A stretch of 55,905 nucleotides of DNA, taken from the NCBI GenBank assembly GCA_005223145.1, contig NJBL01000006.1, positions 1-55,905 on the forward strand, read 5' to 3'. Below are positions 1 through 9,834 of the stretch, piece by piece. Each line of letters starts with the position of its first letter. Positions within the stretch are counted from its first letter, which is position 1. Origin of the DNA: a bacterium (candidate division B38) B3_B38. Lineage in GTDB: Bacteria; Acidobacteriota; B3-B38; Guanabaribacteriales; B3-B38. The translations under genes and the position numbers were made by a program. Below the pieces are notes generated by a model. That model searched no databases, was not told the DNA's origin, and saw only the letters and a program-made list of their open reading frames with translations.

Positions 1-153
1 CGAGCTTATTACCATCTGGAAGCCAAAAATCATCTCCTCCACCAATAAAGGTCACCCACCTTAAATGTAAGTATCTGTCCAATTTATGTTATGATAAGGT
101 AGATGATTTAATAACCAACCGAATTCTTTAAAGAACGAAAAATGGGGTGAAGG

Positions 154-615
154 ATGAGGAAGTATGCGGTACTAATCACATCACTCCTCATGCTGCTTCT
201 GGCATCAGGGCTTTATGGGGAAAACGATGACCAGCCTAAATGGAATACCACTCTGTTTGGGTCTTATTTTTTAGGTGGAAGGACAGCTTTTGGAATCGGC
301 GGTGCATTGGGTTACCGCTTCACCCCCCGGCTGGAATTAGAGGGGGAGGTGTATAGTGAACCTAATATTTATGGTGTGAGCGGAGGATTGCTCTACAATT
401 TCGATATAAAAAATAATAATAAAACCCCCTACGTCCTGGTAGGTTATTCTCAATTCAGAGCTGGTGCAGGAGAAGTAGTGCAGTTATTAATGTTTAGCGC
501 AGGGATAAAAATGCCTTTAGCCAGGAGTTTCAAGATAAGACTTGACTTTCGCATCCACCTTTTCGGTGAGGGCATGTTGGCGAGGCTCTCCACCGGATTG
601 ATGTGGAGCTTCTAA
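154..615 (+). CDS. Small outer-membrane beta-barrel protein
   Basis: This 153-residue protein starts with a clear signal peptide: a basic MRKY, a hydrophobic core to about residue 20, then a likely cleavage after SGLYG. The mature part alternates polar and hydrophobic residues with many Gly and aromatic residues (FGIGGALGYRF, VSGGLLYNF, LSTGLMWSF), and it ends in Phe, the usual last residue of outer-membrane barrels. A small OmpA/OmpW-like barrel of about eight strands is likely. GGGGTGA precedes the ATG by a few bases. It converges on rplQ and has no partner gene here. The exact family and function are not recognised; the barrel call rests on composition, the signal peptide and the C-terminal aromatic residue. 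Confidence 0.7.
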   Translation: MRKYAVLITSLLMLLLASGLYGENDDQPKWNTTLFGSYFLGGRTAFGIGGALGYRFTPRLELEGEVYSEPNIYGVSGGLLYNFDIKNNNKTPYVLVGYSQFRAGAGEVVQLLMFSAGIKMPLARSFKIRLDFRIHLFGEGMLARLSTGLMWSF

Positions 616-747
616 TCATGGTAAGCCATAAATAAGCCAAAAATTATCCCCTCTGGAAGAGGATAGTGAGGATTCGCTTTCCCTTAAGGAATATTTTATC
701 CCTCGCTGACAACAATTAGCGGAATATTACTGCCAAAAAGGGGGGTC

Positions 748-1344
748 TTATTTCTTCTTGCCCCTGGTGGGTGGGCTTTTCGGCTTTTTAGGCTCTGTCT
801 TTTTTTTAGCTTTCGCCTTTTTCTCGGCCGGGGGTTTCTTCTCCTTAGCGCGGGGTTCCTTTTTCGCTTTGGGCTTCTCTTTCACATAGGGGGAGACCTT
901 TGGAATAGTGGGACGGGCTTTCTTCAGCCGCTTTGACTTCTCTTTGGCTTTCTCCAGCTTTTTCTTCTGCTCTTTTTCCACCAGCCATTCGCTGCCTATA
1001 AGCTCCAGCACAGCCATCTCTGCCCCATCCCCCTGACGGGGACCGACCCTCAGGATGCGCGTGTAGCCCCCCTGTCGGGTGGAGAAGCGTGGAGCCAATG
1101 TATCGAAGAGCTTTGTTACTATATCCTTGCGGGAGATGAACCTCAGCACCTGCCGGCGGGAGTGGAGGTCGTCTTTTTTTGCCAGAGTGATCATCTTCTC
1201 CGCCAGGGGTCGTGCCTCCTTGGCTTTGGCAAGGGTAGTCTGAATGCGCTCCCGGTCGAAAAAGGAGGTCACCAGGTTTCTCAGCATAGCCAGCCGATGG
1301 CTGGTAGTTCGCCCGAGTTTTCGTCCCGCTACCCGATGTCGCAT
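748..1344 (-). CDS. rplQ: Ribosomal protein bL17 with long basic tail
   Basis: This is large-subunit protein bL17, which lies near the peptide exit tunnel. Residues 1-120 match the family ([13 protein letters not shown] at the start, GGYTRI near residue 93, AVLELIG near 111). The family is normally about 116-130 residues. Here a tail of about 78 residues (121-198) follows, made almost entirely of Lys, Ala, Pro and Glu with repeated KKA, KEK and PKK units, so it is probably disordered and strongly positive. It is the last gene of the alpha operon, 32 bp after rpoA. The product is certain; the role of the tail is unknown. Confidence 0.97.
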   Translation of the reverse strand: MRHRVAGRKLGRTTSHRLAMLRNLVTSFFDRERIQTTLAKAKEARPLAEKMITLAKKDDLHSRRQVLRFISRKDIVTKLFDTLAPRFSTRQGGYTRILRVGPRQGDGAEMAVLELIGSEWLVEKEQKKKLEKAKEKSKRLKKARPTIPKVSPYVKEKPKAKKEPRAKEKKPPAEKKAKAKKKTEPKKPKSPPTRGKKK

Positions 1345-1376
1345 GGGAATGTCATCCTTTAAGCTGCAATACAGGG

Positions 1377-2363
1377 TTAAGAGGAGTTTGGTTGATTCTT
1401 ATTGAGATTAGTCTGCATCCCGAAGGAGAGACCCATCTCTTCCAGTTTGTCCTTAAGTTCGTTCAACGACTTTCGCCCGAAGTTCTTGGTCTTGAGCATT
1501 TCTGCTTCGGTCTTAGTCACCAGCTCTTCAATGGTTCTGATATTGGCGTTCTTAAGGCAATTATACGACCTGACCGTCAGCTCCAGCTCATCTACGCTCT
1601 TTATTAAGGTCTTAGTCAGCTCCTCATCTTGAAGGTCTTCCTCCTCCTCTTCCAGGTGGGGTTCTTCTTCGAAATTAAAAAATATTGCCAGATGGTCCTT
1701 AAGTATCTTAGAAGCTATGGCTAAAGCATCCTGTGGGGCAATGGAACCGTTGGTCAATATCTCGACGGTCAGCTTCTCATAGTCGGTGGACTGCCCCACC
1801 CGGGCGGTTTCTACATAGCAGTTCACCTTTTTTATGGCGGAATGGACTGAATCGATGGGGATATATCCCAGGGTAAAGTCCTCCTCAAAATTCCTATCGG
1901 CGGTCACATAGCCTCGGGCGTTCTTAACCCTCATCTCCATGTTCAACTTCCCATCTTGGCTTAAGGTAGCAATGTGAACCATATCGTCCACCAGTATCTC
2001 CACTTCTTCTCCGTGCTCGATATCCTTGCTAGTGACCTCCTGGGGACCCTCGGCTTTGATATGGATGGTCTGAGTATGCTTGTTTTTCAGCCGCAAGGGG
2101 ATCTTCTTCAGGTTTAAAATTATATCGGTTGTATCCTCCACCACACCCGGCAGTGAGGTGTACTCATGGACCACACCATCTATCTTCACGGCGGTTATAG
2201 CCGCTCCTGGTATCGAGGAGAGGAGTACCCGCCGAAGGGCGTTTCCGACGGTGATAGCAAAACCACGCTCATAGGGCTGGGCGGAGAACTTTCCGTATTT
2301 GTCAGTGAGCGTCTCAGGCTCGAAGTCGAGCCTTTTGGGTCTCTGAAAGCCTTTCAATTGCAT
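1377..2363 (-). CDS. rpoA: RNA polymerase alpha subunit
   Basis: This is the alpha subunit, which dimerises to nucleate polymerase assembly and contacts UP elements and activators through its C-terminal domain. I choose the ATG at 2363 (328 aa, [10 protein letters not shown]) because GAGGGAG lies just upstream and because the family begins this way; a TTG at 2384 would add seven residues. The NTD shows [16 protein letters not shown] and the CTD has the helix-hairpin-helix segment around [14 protein letters not shown]. An acidic Glu-rich linker separates them (about residues 235-247). The gene sits between rpsD and rplQ as in most bacteria. Confidence 0.98.
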   Translation of the reverse strand: MQLKGFQRPKRLDFEPETLTDKYGKFSAQPYERGFAITVGNALRRVLLSSIPGAAITAVKIDGVVHEYTSLPGVVEDTTDIILNLKKIPLRLKNKHTQTIHIKAEGPQEVTSKDIEHGEEVEILVDDMVHIATLSQDGKLNMEMRVKNARGYVTADRNFEEDFTLGYIPIDSVHSAIKKVNCYVETARVGQSTDYEKLTVEILTNGSIAPQDALAIASKILKDHLAIFFNFEEEPHLEEEEEDLQDEELTKTLIKSVDELELTVRSYNCLKNANIRTIEELVTKTEAEMLKTKNFGRKSLNELKDKLEEMGLSFGMQTNLNKNQPNSS

Positions 2364-2414
2364 CTTATTTCTCCCTCTCTTCAAGGCTTATTCAAAAAGA
2401 TAATTATGAGACCA

Positions 2415-3044
2415 CTATTTGGAATATAACTCCACAATCAGCTGTTCCTGCACAGCGAAGGTGATGTCCTCTCGGGTAGGCATCCTGATAACTTGCCCCT
2501 TAAACTCTTCAGTATAGACCTCTAACCAACCGGGCACCTCTCGGTTCTTTTCCAGTTCCAGCGCCTCTTGGATAACCTGGAGCTTCCGGCTCTTCTCCGC
2601 TACCGAGACTACCCCTCCTTCGGAAACAAGATAAGAGGCGATGCTGACCTTCCGTCCATTCACTTGCAAGTGCCCATGGCGGACAAGCTGACGGGCTTGG
2701 GCTCTGGAGGCGGCGAAGTTAAGCCGGTAAACAACATTGTCCAGTCTCCTTTCCAGCATAGTAAGAAGGTTTTCCCCGGTTATCCCCTTCTGGCGCTCTG
2801 CTTTTTTGAAATATAGCCGAAATTGCTTCTCCAGGACCCCGTATATTCTTTTGACCCTCTGCTTCTCTCTCAGCTGCAAGCCATAGCGGATGATCTTCCC
2901 CTTCCTCCTTCGTCCATGCTCTCCGGGGGGATAGCTCCTCCTCTCGATGGCGCACTTATCAGCATAGCATCGCTCTCCTTTAAGATAGAGCTTAGCGCTC
3001 TCCCGGCGACACAACCGGCAAACCGACTCACGGTACCTTGCCAA
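2415..3044 (-). CDS. rpsD: Ribosomal protein uS4, zinc-binding form
   Basis: This is small-subunit assembly protein S4, 209 aa. The N-terminus carries C9, C12, C26 and C31, the C-plus (zinc) form of the family. The S4 RNA-binding domain is seen at [22 protein letters not shown] and [10 protein letters not shown]. The start is TTG, supported by AGGAGGT a few bases upstream and by the family start MARYR. S4 often represses the alpha operon translationally, but no pseudoknot target was identified here. Confidence 0.97.
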   Translation of the reverse strand: MARYRESVCRLCRRESAKLYLKGERCYADKCAIERRSYPPGEHGRRRKGKIIRYGLQLREKQRVKRIYGVLEKQFRLYFKKAERQKGITGENLLTMLERRLDNVVYRLNFAASRAQARQLVRHGHLQVNGRKVSIASYLVSEGGVVSVAEKSRKLQVIQEALELEKNREVPGWLEVYTEEFKGQVIRMPTREDITFAVQEQLIVELYSK

Positions 3045-3092
3045 CCTTTACCTCCTGTGTGCAAAAAAGGGTCTACTATTATGTCCCTGCAA

Positions 3093-3497
3093 TTATACCC
3101 TCCTCCTCTTTGGCGGACGGCAACCGTTATGAGGTATGGAGGTCACATCCTTTATCGACTTTACCTCCAAACCCACGGTTTGCAGAGCTCTGATTGCCGA
3201 CTCCCTCCCTGAGCCCGGGCCCTTCACCCGCACATCAAGGCTTCGGACTCCGTGCTCCTTAGCCTTATTGCCAGCCGACTGGGCTGTCAATTGGGCGGCA
3301 AAAGGAGTTCCCTTGCGGGAGCCTTTGAAGCCAACAGTTCCGGCACTCGCCCAGCATATCACATTGCCCTGACGGTCGGTAATGCTCACAATGGTGTTAT
3401 TAAAGGTGGCCTGAATGTAAGCAATACCGAAAGGGATATTCTTCTTAACCTTCCGGCGAGAACCCTTCTTTTTCTTCGCTCGCTGTGTTTTAGGCAT
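3093..3497 (-). CDS. rpsK: Ribosomal protein uS11
   Basis: This is uS11 of the 30S platform, 134 aa. Diagnostic segments are [33 protein letters not shown] and the C-terminus [18 protein letters not shown], which matches the universally conserved end of the family. It has an ATG start. It lies between rpsM and rpsD in the alpha operon, which is the canonical order. Nothing is unusual. Confidence 0.98.
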   Translation of the reverse strand: MPKTQRAKKKKGSRRKVKKNIPFGIAYIQATFNNTIVSITDRQGNVICWASAGTVGFKGSRKGTPFAAQLTAQSAGNKAKEHGVRSLDVRVKGPGSGRESAIRALQTVGLEVKSIKDVTSIPHNGCRPPKRRRV

Positions 3498-3527
3498 TGG
3501 TCTTTTCCCCTCAAATTGGGCTGTGCT

Positions 3528-3896
3528 TTACTTACGCTTCCTAATCGAACCCCTTCGAGGACCTTTCTTTGTTCGGGCATTGGTATGAGTGCGTTGTCCC
3601 TTAACAGGGAGATTATGCCGATGCCGATATCCCCGATAGGAACCTATATCGATCAGCCTCTTGATGTTCAGAGAGACCTCTTTACGGAGCTCCCCTTCGA
3701 CCTTGTATTTGGTTTCGATTATCCTCCTGATGCGGCTGAGTTCTTCACCGGTGAGGTTTTTCAGCCGCACATTAGGGTCTATCCCTGCCTCTTTTAGTAT
3801 CTCATTGGATAGAGAGCGTCCTATCCCGTAGATATGGGTGAGGCTTATCTCTGCCCGTTTATTATCCGGGATATCAACCCCTACAATTCTTGCCAA
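3528..3896 (-). CDS. rpsM: Ribosomal protein uS13
   Basis: This is uS13 of the 30S head, which contacts the P-site tRNA and bridges to the large subunit; 122 aa. The family signature is complete: [13 protein letters not shown] at the start, [15 protein letters not shown], then [19 protein letters not shown] and the basic tail. Translation starts at TTG, with AGGAGGG seven bases upstream and no better in-frame start. It is the first long gene of the alpha operon, directly after rpmJ. Confidence 0.97.
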   Translation of the reverse strand: MARIVGVDIPDNKRAEISLTHIYGIGRSLSNEILKEAGIDPNVRLKNLTGEELSRIRRIIETKYKVEGELRKEVSLNIKRLIDIGSYRGYRHRHNLPVKGQRTHTNARTKKGPRRGSIRKRK

Positions 3897-3918
3897 CGCT
3901 TGACCCTCCTCCTTGTTT

Positions 3919-4032
3919 CTATCCCTGCCGTTGCTTATGCTTGGGATTGGAACAGATCACCCTTACAACCCCTTTCCGCCTGATAATCTTGCACTTAGGG
4001 CATATCTTCTTCACCGATGCCCGAACTTTCAT
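3919..4032 (-). CDS. rpmJ: Ribosomal protein bL36, zinc form
   Basis: This 37-codon gene reads [14 protein letters not shown] at the start and ends in NPKHKQRQG. It is bL36, the smallest 50S protein. The zinc ligands C11, C14, C27 and H32 are all present, so this is the C-plus form. It lies between infA and rpsM, exactly where rpmJ is found in spc/alpha operons. The start is ATG. The translation was worked out by hand codon by codon and runs without interruption. Confidence 0.97.
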   Translation of the reverse strand: MKVRASVKKICPKCKIIRRKGVVRVICSNPKHKQRQG

Positions 4033-4114
4033 GCCTTATTTTTGCCTTCCCTTAAACTTCCTTCTTCCTCTCTTCACTACCAGAACAAAGGTTAAGTTGT
4101 ATCTTCCTTGGAAA

Positions 4115-4333
4115 CTATTTATAGCGGTAGATTATCCTCCCTCGGGTGAGGTCGTAGGGTGACAGTTCTACCAGCACCTTATCGCCCGGCAGGATGCGAA
4201 TAAAATGCTTCCTCATCCGCCCTGATATATGGGCTAATACCTGATGCTTGTTTTCCAGCTCCACTCGAAACATGGCGTTAGGGAGTGGTTCTATTACCGT
4301 GGCTACTACTTCAACAGCCTCTTCTTTAGGCAT
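4115..4333 (-). CDS. infA: Translation initiation factor IF-1
   Basis: This is IF-1, a 72-residue OB-fold protein that binds the 30S A site during initiation. The signature runs [39 protein letters not shown] and [11 protein letters not shown]. The usual MAKEE start is MPKEE here. It follows adk by only 9 bp and precedes rpmJ. The methionine aminopeptidase gene often found between adk and infA is absent. ATG start. Confidence 0.97.
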   Translation of the reverse strand: MPKEEAVEVVATVIEPLPNAMFRVELENKHQVLAHISGRMRKHFIRILPGDKVLVELSPYDLTRGRIIYRYK

Positions 4334-4342
4334 GGCCTCTCC

Positions 4343-5029
4343 TCACTTTAGCTCCGCTTTATTGCTATGACTGTTATAAGAGAGGTGGCTATCAATATAA
4401 GCTGAAATCTGGCGAAAGACCTCTTCAGCACGGCCATTCCCATTGATGTCCACCAGTTTGCTCTGGCGGCGATAATATTGCAGCAAGGGCTTGGTCTCTT
4501 CCCGGTAGAGAGTCAACCTTTTCCTGACCACTTCCTCTCTGTCGTCTTCCCGCTGAATCAAGGGTGTGCGACAGTAATCGCATAGTTCGTCTACTCGTGG
4601 CTTATTGTAATCGATGTGATAGAGCCTAAAACACTTAGGGCAGACCCTGCGCCCCGAAATCCTCCTTATTAGCTCGGGCTCGGAGACCTCTATATTGAAA
4701 ACCAGGTCGATCTTCTTACCCCTCTCCTTCAACAAGTGGTCCAGCATCTGAGCTTGCTTTTTGGTGCGGGGGAAACCATCAAGCAAATATCCCCGGCAAT
4801 TACTGCCCCAATCCATCCTTCTGGTGACCACATCAACTATTATATCATCGGGAACCAACTTCCCCTTTTTCATATATCCCTCTACCTTCACCCCTAACTC
4901 GCTCCGCTTAACCACCTCTTGCCTGAGAATATCCCCGGTGCCAACCTTGTTCAGACAGTAATGCTGAGATAACCTATCCACCTGAGTCCCTTTCCCCGCT
5001 CCGGGGGGTCCGATCAGCAGTATGACCAC
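4343..5029 (-). CDS. adk: Adenylate kinase, zinc-LID type
   Basis: This enzyme catalyses ATP + AMP = 2 ADP in the cytoplasm. At 228 aa it is the long-LID form. The P-loop GPPGAGKGT is at residues 7-15, the AMP-binding segment has GYLLDGFPRT near 80-89, and the LID has C130, C133, C150 and C153, a four-cysteine zinc site. The start is GTG (the second codon is also GTC). The last 16 or so residues (HLSYNSHSNKAELK) extend beyond the usual end. It lies between secY and infA as in many spc operons. Confidence 0.97.
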   Translation of the reverse strand: MVILLIGPPGAGKGTQVDRLSQHYCLNKVGTGDILRQEVVKRSELGVKVEGYMKKGKLVPDDIIVDVVTRRMDWGSNCRGYLLDGFPRTKKQAQMLDHLLKERGKKIDLVFNIEVSEPELIRRISGRRVCPKCFRLYHIDYNKPRVDELCDYCRTPLIQREDDREEVVRKRLTLYREETKPLLQYYRRQSKLVDINGNGRAEEVFRQISAYIDSHLSYNSHSNKAELK

Positions 5030-5059
5030 TTTATCGCTGCAACCTCCTTCCGCTACGGA

Positions 5060-6448
5060 TTATCCCCTCCTACCTCGCAACCGCACTTTCTTCAAGAAGC
5101 CGTCATAGTGCCTCATAATAAGCTGAGCTTCCACCTGCTGCATGGTGTCCATAGCTACTCCCACTACGATAAGGAGCGAGGTTCCTCCAAAGAAAAATTT
5201 AACCCCTATTCCCTCGGTGAACCAGGTAGGAAGATTGACATCCAGCCATGCTCCGATCCAGGGTAAACTCTGCACTTTTAAGCCGGTCATCATAAACTGT
5301 GGCAGCACAGCAACGAGAGCCAGATATATTGCCCCCACAAGAGTGATTCGGGAGAGGACATGGTCGATATAATCGGCAGTTCGTTTCCCTGGTCGGATAC
5401 CGGGGATAAAACCTCCATATTTTCTCATATTATCCGCCACATCAATGGGGTTAAAGATAATTGCGGTATAAAAATAACAGAAGAAAATGATTGCCACTAT
5501 ATAGAGGAGGTTGTAAACGGGTTGCCCATAATTGAAGATTGCAGCAAGGGAGCTCAAGGCGGGGAAGCGATTCTGAAACAGGGTGGCCAGGCTCTGAGGA
5601 ATCATGACAATAGCAGAAGCAAATATAATAGGAATAACACCGCCGGTATTCACCCGGAGGGGGAGATGGGTGGACTGTCCTCCGTAAATCCTTCTTCCCA
5701 TCACCCTCTTAGCATAAGAGACCGGTATCCTCCTTTGCCCCCGTTCCACGAAAACAATCAGAGCCACCACCCCCAACATCAATACCATCAGGAACAGAAG
5801 CTTTAAGGGACTCATAGCTCCGGTAGAGACATCGCTGAAGGTCCCCAGCACTGCCCCTGGCAGCCTTACAACAATACCGGCGAAAATGATGAGGGAGATA
5901 CCGTTCCCTATACCCCGTTCAGAGATCTGCTCTCCCAGCCACATGATGAAGGCGGTTCCGGTGGTAAGGGTGAGCACCGTCATCAGCCGGAAAGACCAAC
6001 CCGGCTGGGTGACCATAGCCACCCCGCTGGGGCTCTTCAACTTCTCCAGGGCTAAACCGATAGCTAAAGATTGGATCACACTCAAGATTACTGTCCCGTA
6101 TCGGGTGTACTGGGTTATTTTCTTTCGACCAACCTCACCCTCTTTGGAGAGTCTCTCCAGATAGGGCCACACCACGGTCAATAGCTGAAGGATGATGGAG
6201 GCGCTGATGTAGGGCATAATCCCCAGAGAGAAAACCGTCAGTTGCCTCAGAGCACCGCCGGTAAATAGGTCGAAAAATCCAAAAACAGTCCCTTTAGCCT
6301 GGTCAAAAAACTCAGCTACCGCCGCCCCGTTTACCCCAGGAGTGGGGATGTGAGCGCCAATCCGGTAGACTGCCAGAAGAAGGAAGGTAAAGATGACCCT
6401 CCTGCGCAGGTCTGGTATCCTAAAGATATTCTTCAGGCTCTCAATCAT
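5060..6448 (-). CDS. secY: Protein translocase channel subunit SecY
   Basis: SecY forms the membrane channel for Sec-dependent export with SecE (encoded at 30343-30540). It has 462 aa and ten hydrophobic segments in the usual pattern. Signatures are [12 protein letters not shown] near the first helix, [25 protein letters not shown], and [15 protein letters not shown] in helix 7, with [24 protein letters not shown] in the second large cytoplasmic loop region. The ATG overlaps the rplO stop (ATGA). Standard spc-operon position. Confidence 0.98.
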   Translation of the reverse strand: MIESLKNIFRIPDLRRRVIFTFLLLAVYRIGAHIPTPGVNGAAVAEFFDQAKGTVFGFFDLFTGGALRQLTVFSLGIMPYISASIILQLLTVVWPYLERLSKEGEVGRKKITQYTRYGTVILSVIQSLAIGLALEKLKSPSGVAMVTQPGWSFRLMTVLTLTTGTAFIMWLGEQISERGIGNGISLIIFAGIVVRLPGAVLGTFSDVSTGAMSPLKLLFLMVLMLGVVALIVFVERGQRRIPVSYAKRVMGRRIYGGQSTHLPLRVNTGGVIPIIFASAIVMIPQSLATLFQNRFPALSSLAAIFNYGQPVYNLLYIVAIIFFCYFYTAIIFNPIDVADNMRKYGGFIPGIRPGKRTADYIDHVLSRITLVGAIYLALVAVLPQFMMTGLKVQSLPWIGAWLDVNLPTWFTEGIGVKFFFGGTSLLIVVGVAMDTMQQVEAQLIMRHYDGFLKKVRLRGRRG

Positions 6449-6906
6449 TTCCCTATGACTTCCGCCTTGCCGCCGGCTTTCTCAATCTTCTGGCGGGCGC
6501 TCTGACTGAACTTATGAGCCAGAACAGTGAGGGGACGGTCTATCTCCCCTTTACCCAAGACCTTCAGTCCATTCTTCATATCTTTTATCACCCCTTTTGA
6601 TTTAAGGAGTTCAGGGGTTACCTCCGACCCTTTTGGAAACGCCAACAGCTGCTGCAGATTGACAATAGCATACTCCTTTCGGAAAGGGTTGGTGAACCCT
6701 CTCTTCGGCACCCTCCTGTAGAGGGGCATCTGCCCACCCTCAAATCCTATGGTGAAGGAGTGCCCTGACCGAGATTTTTGTCCCTTGTGCCCTCGACCAG
6801 CTGTCTTTCCGTGCCCAGAGCCCTTGCCTCGTCCTACTCGCTTCGGCTTCTTACGGGAGCCAGGGGGTGCCGTTAAACTGTGGAGCTTTATCTTTTGTTC
6901 GCCCAT
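6445..6906 (-). CDS. rplO: Ribosomal protein uL15
   Basis: This is uL15, a late 50S assembly protein with a Gly/Arg-rich N-terminal extension ([21 protein letters not shown]). I choose the ATG at 6906 (153 aa, [11 protein letters not shown]) because AGAAGGA lies upstream and the family begins at KLHSL. An upstream in-frame TTG at 6957 would lie inside rpmD and add 17 unrelated residues. The stop overlaps the secY start by 4 nt, suggesting coupled translation. Confidence 0.96.
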   Translation of the reverse strand: MGEQKIKLHSLTAPPGSRKKPKRVGRGKGSGHGKTAGRGHKGQKSRSGHSFTIGFEGGQMPLYRRVPKRGFTNPFRKEYAIVNLQQLLAFPKGSEVTPELLKSKGVIKDMKNGLKVLGKGEIDRPLTVLAHKFSQSARQKIEKAGGKAEVIGK

Positions 6907-6940
6907 ATTGTTTCCTTCTAATTTGGAGACTCCTCTTAGC

Positions 6941-7153
6941 CTATTTTTCGCCCTCAATTACTTTAACCAGATGAGGGATTTTAGCAATCATCCCTCTTAT
7001 CTCTGGGGTATCGGGGCGAAGAACCACCTGGTTTAGCTTCCGGAAACCGAGCCCTCTGAGAACTAACCTTTGCTTGGGAGAACATCCTATGCCGCTGCGA
7101 ACCTGCTTTATCATGAGCATGGAGGTTTTTTCTTTACCCTTTTTGGAAGCCAC
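6941..7153 (-). CDS. rpmD: Ribosomal protein uL30
   Basis: This is uL30, 70 aa. The core is [17 protein letters not shown] followed by [23 protein letters not shown], which matches the family. The start chosen is GTG at 7153, because GAGGT sits seven bases upstream; this gives an 11-residue basic N-terminal lead ([10 protein letters not shown]). Starting at the ATG at 7120 would give the classic length, but no ribosome-binding site precedes it. It lies between rpsE and rplO. Confidence 0.94.
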   Translation of the reverse strand: MASKKGKEKTSMLMIKQVRSGIGCSPKQRLVLRGLGFRKLNQVVLRPDTPEIRGMIAKIPHLVKVIEGEK

Positions 7154-7184
7154 TGTCAGACCTCATACGATTTACCAAGGCATA

Positions 7185-7682
7185 TTAAGAGGGGGTTATG
7201 TTTTTGTCCCTCAGTTTTGCCACCTGGGTTGTTTCTTTAATCTGAAACAGGCCATCAAAGGTAGCCTTAACCACATTATGGGGGTTAGGCGTACCCAGCG
7301 ACTTAGTCAAGATGTTCTGAATGCCAGCCAGCTCCATTACCGCCCTTACCGGTCCACCGGCGATTATCCCCGTGCCCGGGGCAGCGGGCTTCAGCAAGAC
7401 CCTACCCGAACCGAACCTGCCGACCACCTTGTAGGGTATGGTATTCTCCTTTAGCGGGACGGTTATCATCCTTTTCTTTGCCCGCTCTATCCCCTTGCGT
7501 ATGGCAACGGGAACCTCCTTTGCCTTTCCCATGGCATAGCCCACCTTCCCCTTCTTATCACCAACTACCACTAAGGCGCTGAAACTGAGGTTCTTCCCCC
7601 CTTTAACTACTTTGGTCACTCGGTTAATGCGAACCACTATGTCGGAAAGCTCTTCCGTCTCTACTCTTTCTTCTTCTTTCAA
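7185..7682 (-). CDS. rpsE: Ribosomal protein uS5
   Basis: This is uS5, 165 aa, a 30S protein involved in mRNA entry and decoding accuracy. The dsRBD-like segment [18 protein letters not shown] and the S5 signature [20 protein letters not shown] are present, with the C-terminal domain [19 protein letters not shown]. The start is TTG at 7682; AAGGAG lies about 11 bases upstream, a slightly long spacing. Standard spc position. Confidence 0.96.
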   Translation of the reverse strand: MKEEERVETEELSDIVVRINRVTKVVKGGKNLSFSALVVVGDKKGKVGYAMGKAKEVPVAIRKGIERAKKRMITVPLKENTIPYKVVGRFGSGRVLLKPAAPGTGIIAGGPVRAVMELAGIQNILTKSLGTPNPHNVVKATFDGLFQIKETTQVAKLRDKNITPS

Positions 7683-7701
7683 GCTTCTATAATCTCCTTA
7701 A

Positions 7702-8064
7702 TCAAAAAATCAAACCTTTCTCTCTCAGGGTCTCCGCCACCTTTTTTACCAGCCCATGGTATTTATAGCCGCTGCGGTCGAAGATGAGGGTCTTAACCTT
7801 CTTGGACTTAATTCTTTCAGCCATGAGCTCCGCCACCCGGCGGGCTGCCTCCATATTGCCACCGGTTTTCAGCTGGCTACGAAGTTCCTTTTCCAGCGAG
7901 GAGGCAGCAGCCAAGGTGACCCCTCTGTCGTCGTCTATCAATTGGATATATATATTCCGCAAACTTCGGAACACGCTCAATCGGGGACGCTTGGCGGTCC
8001 CCCGAATCTTTTTTCTGATCCGCCGTTTTATCCTCTCCCGGGGCTTAACCATCTTTTGGCTCAT
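7702..8064 (-). CDS. rplR: Ribosomal protein uL18
   Basis: This is uL18, a 5S rRNA-binding protein of 120 aa. Family segments are RRIRKKIRGTAKRPRLSVFRS, NIYIQLIDDDRGVTLAAASS and FDRSGYKYHGLVKKVAETLREKGL. It has an ATG start and lies between rplF and rpsE in canonical order. With uL5 (rplE) it forms the 5S particle. Confidence 0.97.
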   Translation of the reverse strand: MSQKMVKPRERIKRRIRKKIRGTAKRPRLSVFRSLRNIYIQLIDDDRGVTLAAASSLEKELRSQLKTGGNMEAARRVAELMAERIKSKKVKTLIFDRSGYKYHGLVKKVAETLREKGLIF

Positions 8065-8082
8065 TTTACCTCAACCGCATCC

Positions 8083-8625
8083 TTAGGTGCCAGTGGCAGC
8101 CTTACCCACCTTCTTCCTTAATACCTCACCCTTATATCTTATACCTTTGCCCTTGTAAACATCGGGCCGCCTCAATCTACAGATATTGGCAGCTACCTGA
8201 CCGACCTTCTGGCGGTCAATACCGGAGACTATGATTCGGTTCGCCCCCTCAATCTTCACCTCCACCCCCTCGGGCACCTGAAACTCCACCGGGTGTGAGA
8301 AACCGAGCTGGAACACTACGACATCCTTTTTCAGCTGAGCTCGATAGCCAATCCCCTTAATCTCCAGCTCTTTCTGGAAACCTTCGGTTACCCCGGTAAC
8401 CGCATTAGCCGCCAGACTACGCATCAGCCCATGCAGAGCCCTGAGCTTTGGTGTGTCGTTCTTGCGTATTACCACCAGCGAGGAGCCCTCGTTACGGAAG
8501 CTAATACCTGGAGGAATTCTGTGCATCAGGCTCCCCTTGGGTCCCCTGACCTCGAGCTCTACTCTGGATATGTTCACCTCCACCCCATTGGGTAAAGGGA
8601 TGGGCTTCTTACCTATTCTTGACAT
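8083..8625 (-). CDS. rplF: Ribosomal protein uL6
   Basis: This is uL6, 180 aa, located near the sarcin-ricin loop. It starts MSRIGKKPIPLPNGV and holds both repeated L6 domains; the C-terminal signature is PDVYKGKGIRYKGEVLRKKVGK. ATG start. It follows rpsH by 15 bp. Length and sequence are ordinary. Confidence 0.98.
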   Translation of the reverse strand: MSRIGKKPIPLPNGVEVNISRVELEVRGPKGSLMHRIPPGISFRNEGSSLVVIRKNDTPKLRALHGLMRSLAANAVTGVTEGFQKELEIKGIGYRAQLKKDVVVFQLGFSHPVEFQVPEGVEVKIEGANRIIVSGIDRQKVGQVAANICRLRRPDVYKGKGIRYKGEVLRKKVGKAATGT

Positions 8626-8640
8626 TGTATCTCTTCTATA

Positions 8641-9039
8641 TCACCAGATGTTGCAGATAACCTCTCCCCCCACATTAATTCTTTTCGCTTGAACTCCCGT
8701 AAGGATACCCCGGGAGGTGGACAGAATGGTGATGCCCAATCCCCCTATTACCACCGGGATATCCTCCCTGCCACAATAGACTCTCCGACCCGGTGTGCTG
8801 ACCTTCTTCAGCGCGGTTATTACCTTCTCCCCACTGGGTCCCCATTTGAGCTCTATCTTCAAAATCCCCTGTTTGTTATCTGGAATCTCCTGATAGCTCT
8901 TTATATATCCCTCATCTTTGAGTATTTTGGCAATGGCAACCTTCATTTTTGACGAGGGCATACTTACTTCTTCACCCCTTGCCTTCAGGGCGTTTCGGAT
9001 GCGGGTCAGCATGTCAGCGATGGGGTCGGTCATAGTCAT
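8641..9039 (-). CDS. rpsH: Ribosomal protein uS8
   Basis: This is uS8, 132 aa, a primary 16S rRNA binder. It begins MTMTDPIADMLTRIRNA and ends with the family signature STSRGILTGVQAKRINVGGE. In many bacteria uS8 represses the spc operon by binding near rplE; no such target was identified. Two closely spaced ATGs (9039 and 9033) could start it. The order rpsN-rpsH-rplF is canonical. Confidence 0.97.
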   Translation of the reverse strand: MTMTDPIADMLTRIRNALKARGEEVSMPSSKMKVAIAKILKDEGYIKSYQEIPDNKQGILKIELKWGPSGEKVITALKKVSTPGRRVYCGREDIPVVIGGLGITILSTSRGILTGVQAKRINVGGEVICNIW

Positions 9040-9069
9040 CTTACTCTCCTAAGGCAATTATCCGATAGT

Positions 9070-9255
9070 TTACCAACTCGATTTTATGACTCCGGGAATC
9101 TCCCCTGCCAGAGCTAATAGGCGGAAGCATATGCGGCACATATTAAATTTACGCAGGTAAGCCCGGGAGCGCCCGCAAAGGGGGCAGCGGTTGTATTTTC
9201 TGACCTTGAATTTCGGCTGATGTAACGCTTTTACAATAAGAGCCTTTCGAGCCAT
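9070..9255 (-). CDS. rpsN: Ribosomal protein uS14, zinc form
   Basis: This is the short zinc-binding form of uS14, 61 aa (also called rpsZ), with C24, C27, C40 and C43 as ligands. It begins MARKALIVK and ends GVIKSSW, both characteristic. It lies 4 bp after rplE. Bacteria with this form do not need the long zinc-free paralogue; none is seen here. Confidence 0.97.
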   Translation of the reverse strand: MARKALIVKALHQPKFKVRKYNRCPLCGRSRAYLRKFNMCRICFRLLALAGEIPGVIKSSW

Positions 9256-9259
9256 TTTT

Positions 9260-9805
9260 TCAGCCCCTTCTAAAGGGAAAGCCTAACATTTCTAGCAATT
9301 TTCTTGCCTCTTCGTCGGTCTTGGCAGTGGTGACAATGGTTATATTCATTCCTTTTATCTTCTCCACCTTGGTGTAATCAATCTCGGGGAATATCAGCTG
9401 GTCCTGGATGCCGAGGGTGTAGTTTCCTCTTCCGTCAAAGGATTTGGTGGGCAAGCCTCTGAAGTCCCTAACCCGGGGCAGAGCGGTATTGACCAGGCGG
9501 TCGAAGAACTCATACATGCGGTCTCCCCTGATGGTGACAAAGCACCCCACTGGCATACCCGTCCTCAATTTGAAGCTGGCAACAGACTTCCGTGCCCTGG
9601 TCACCAGGGGGCGTTGCCCGGCAATCATGGCTAACTGCTCCACCCCCGCATCGAGGACCTTTATGTTCTGGGTCGCTTCCCCCAGTCCCATATTTATCGC
9701 AATCTTCTCCAGCCTGGGAACTGCCATAGGATTGGTGTATTTGAACTCCTTCATAAGCTGAGGGATAATCTCTTTTTTATATTTTTCCTTAACTCGAGTA
9801 GCCAT
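9260..9805 (-). CDS. rplE: Ribosomal protein uL5
   Basis: This is uL5, 181 aa, which binds 5S rRNA and contacts the P-site tRNA. Diagnostic segments are [47 protein letters not shown] and the C-terminal [20 protein letters not shown] start. Order rplX-rplE-rpsN is standard. Confidence 0.98.
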   Translation of the reverse strand: MATRVKEKYKKEIIPQLMKEFKYTNPMAVPRLEKIAINMGLGEATQNIKVLDAGVEQLAMIAGQRPLVTRARKSVASFKLRTGMPVGCFVTIRGDRMYEFFDRLVNTALPRVRDFRGLPTKSFDGRGNYTLGIQDQLIFPEIDYTKVEKIKGMNITIVTTAKTDEEARKLLEMLGFPFRRG

Positions 9806-9834
9806 CTCTTTTTTTATCCCTCACATGCTTCTGT

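Noticed and set aside
1-92. Minus-strand frame at the left edge reading like a propeller repeat (WVTFIGGGDDFWLPDG)
   Set aside because: It has a stop about 92 bp from the edge, no ATG and no binding site. Other frames in the same stretch look equally protein-like. Too short to call without the sequence beyond the edge.
640-672. Possible bidirectional terminator between the beta-barrel gene and rplQ
   Set aside because: CCTCT/AGAGG gives only five pairs and no T run follows on either strand.
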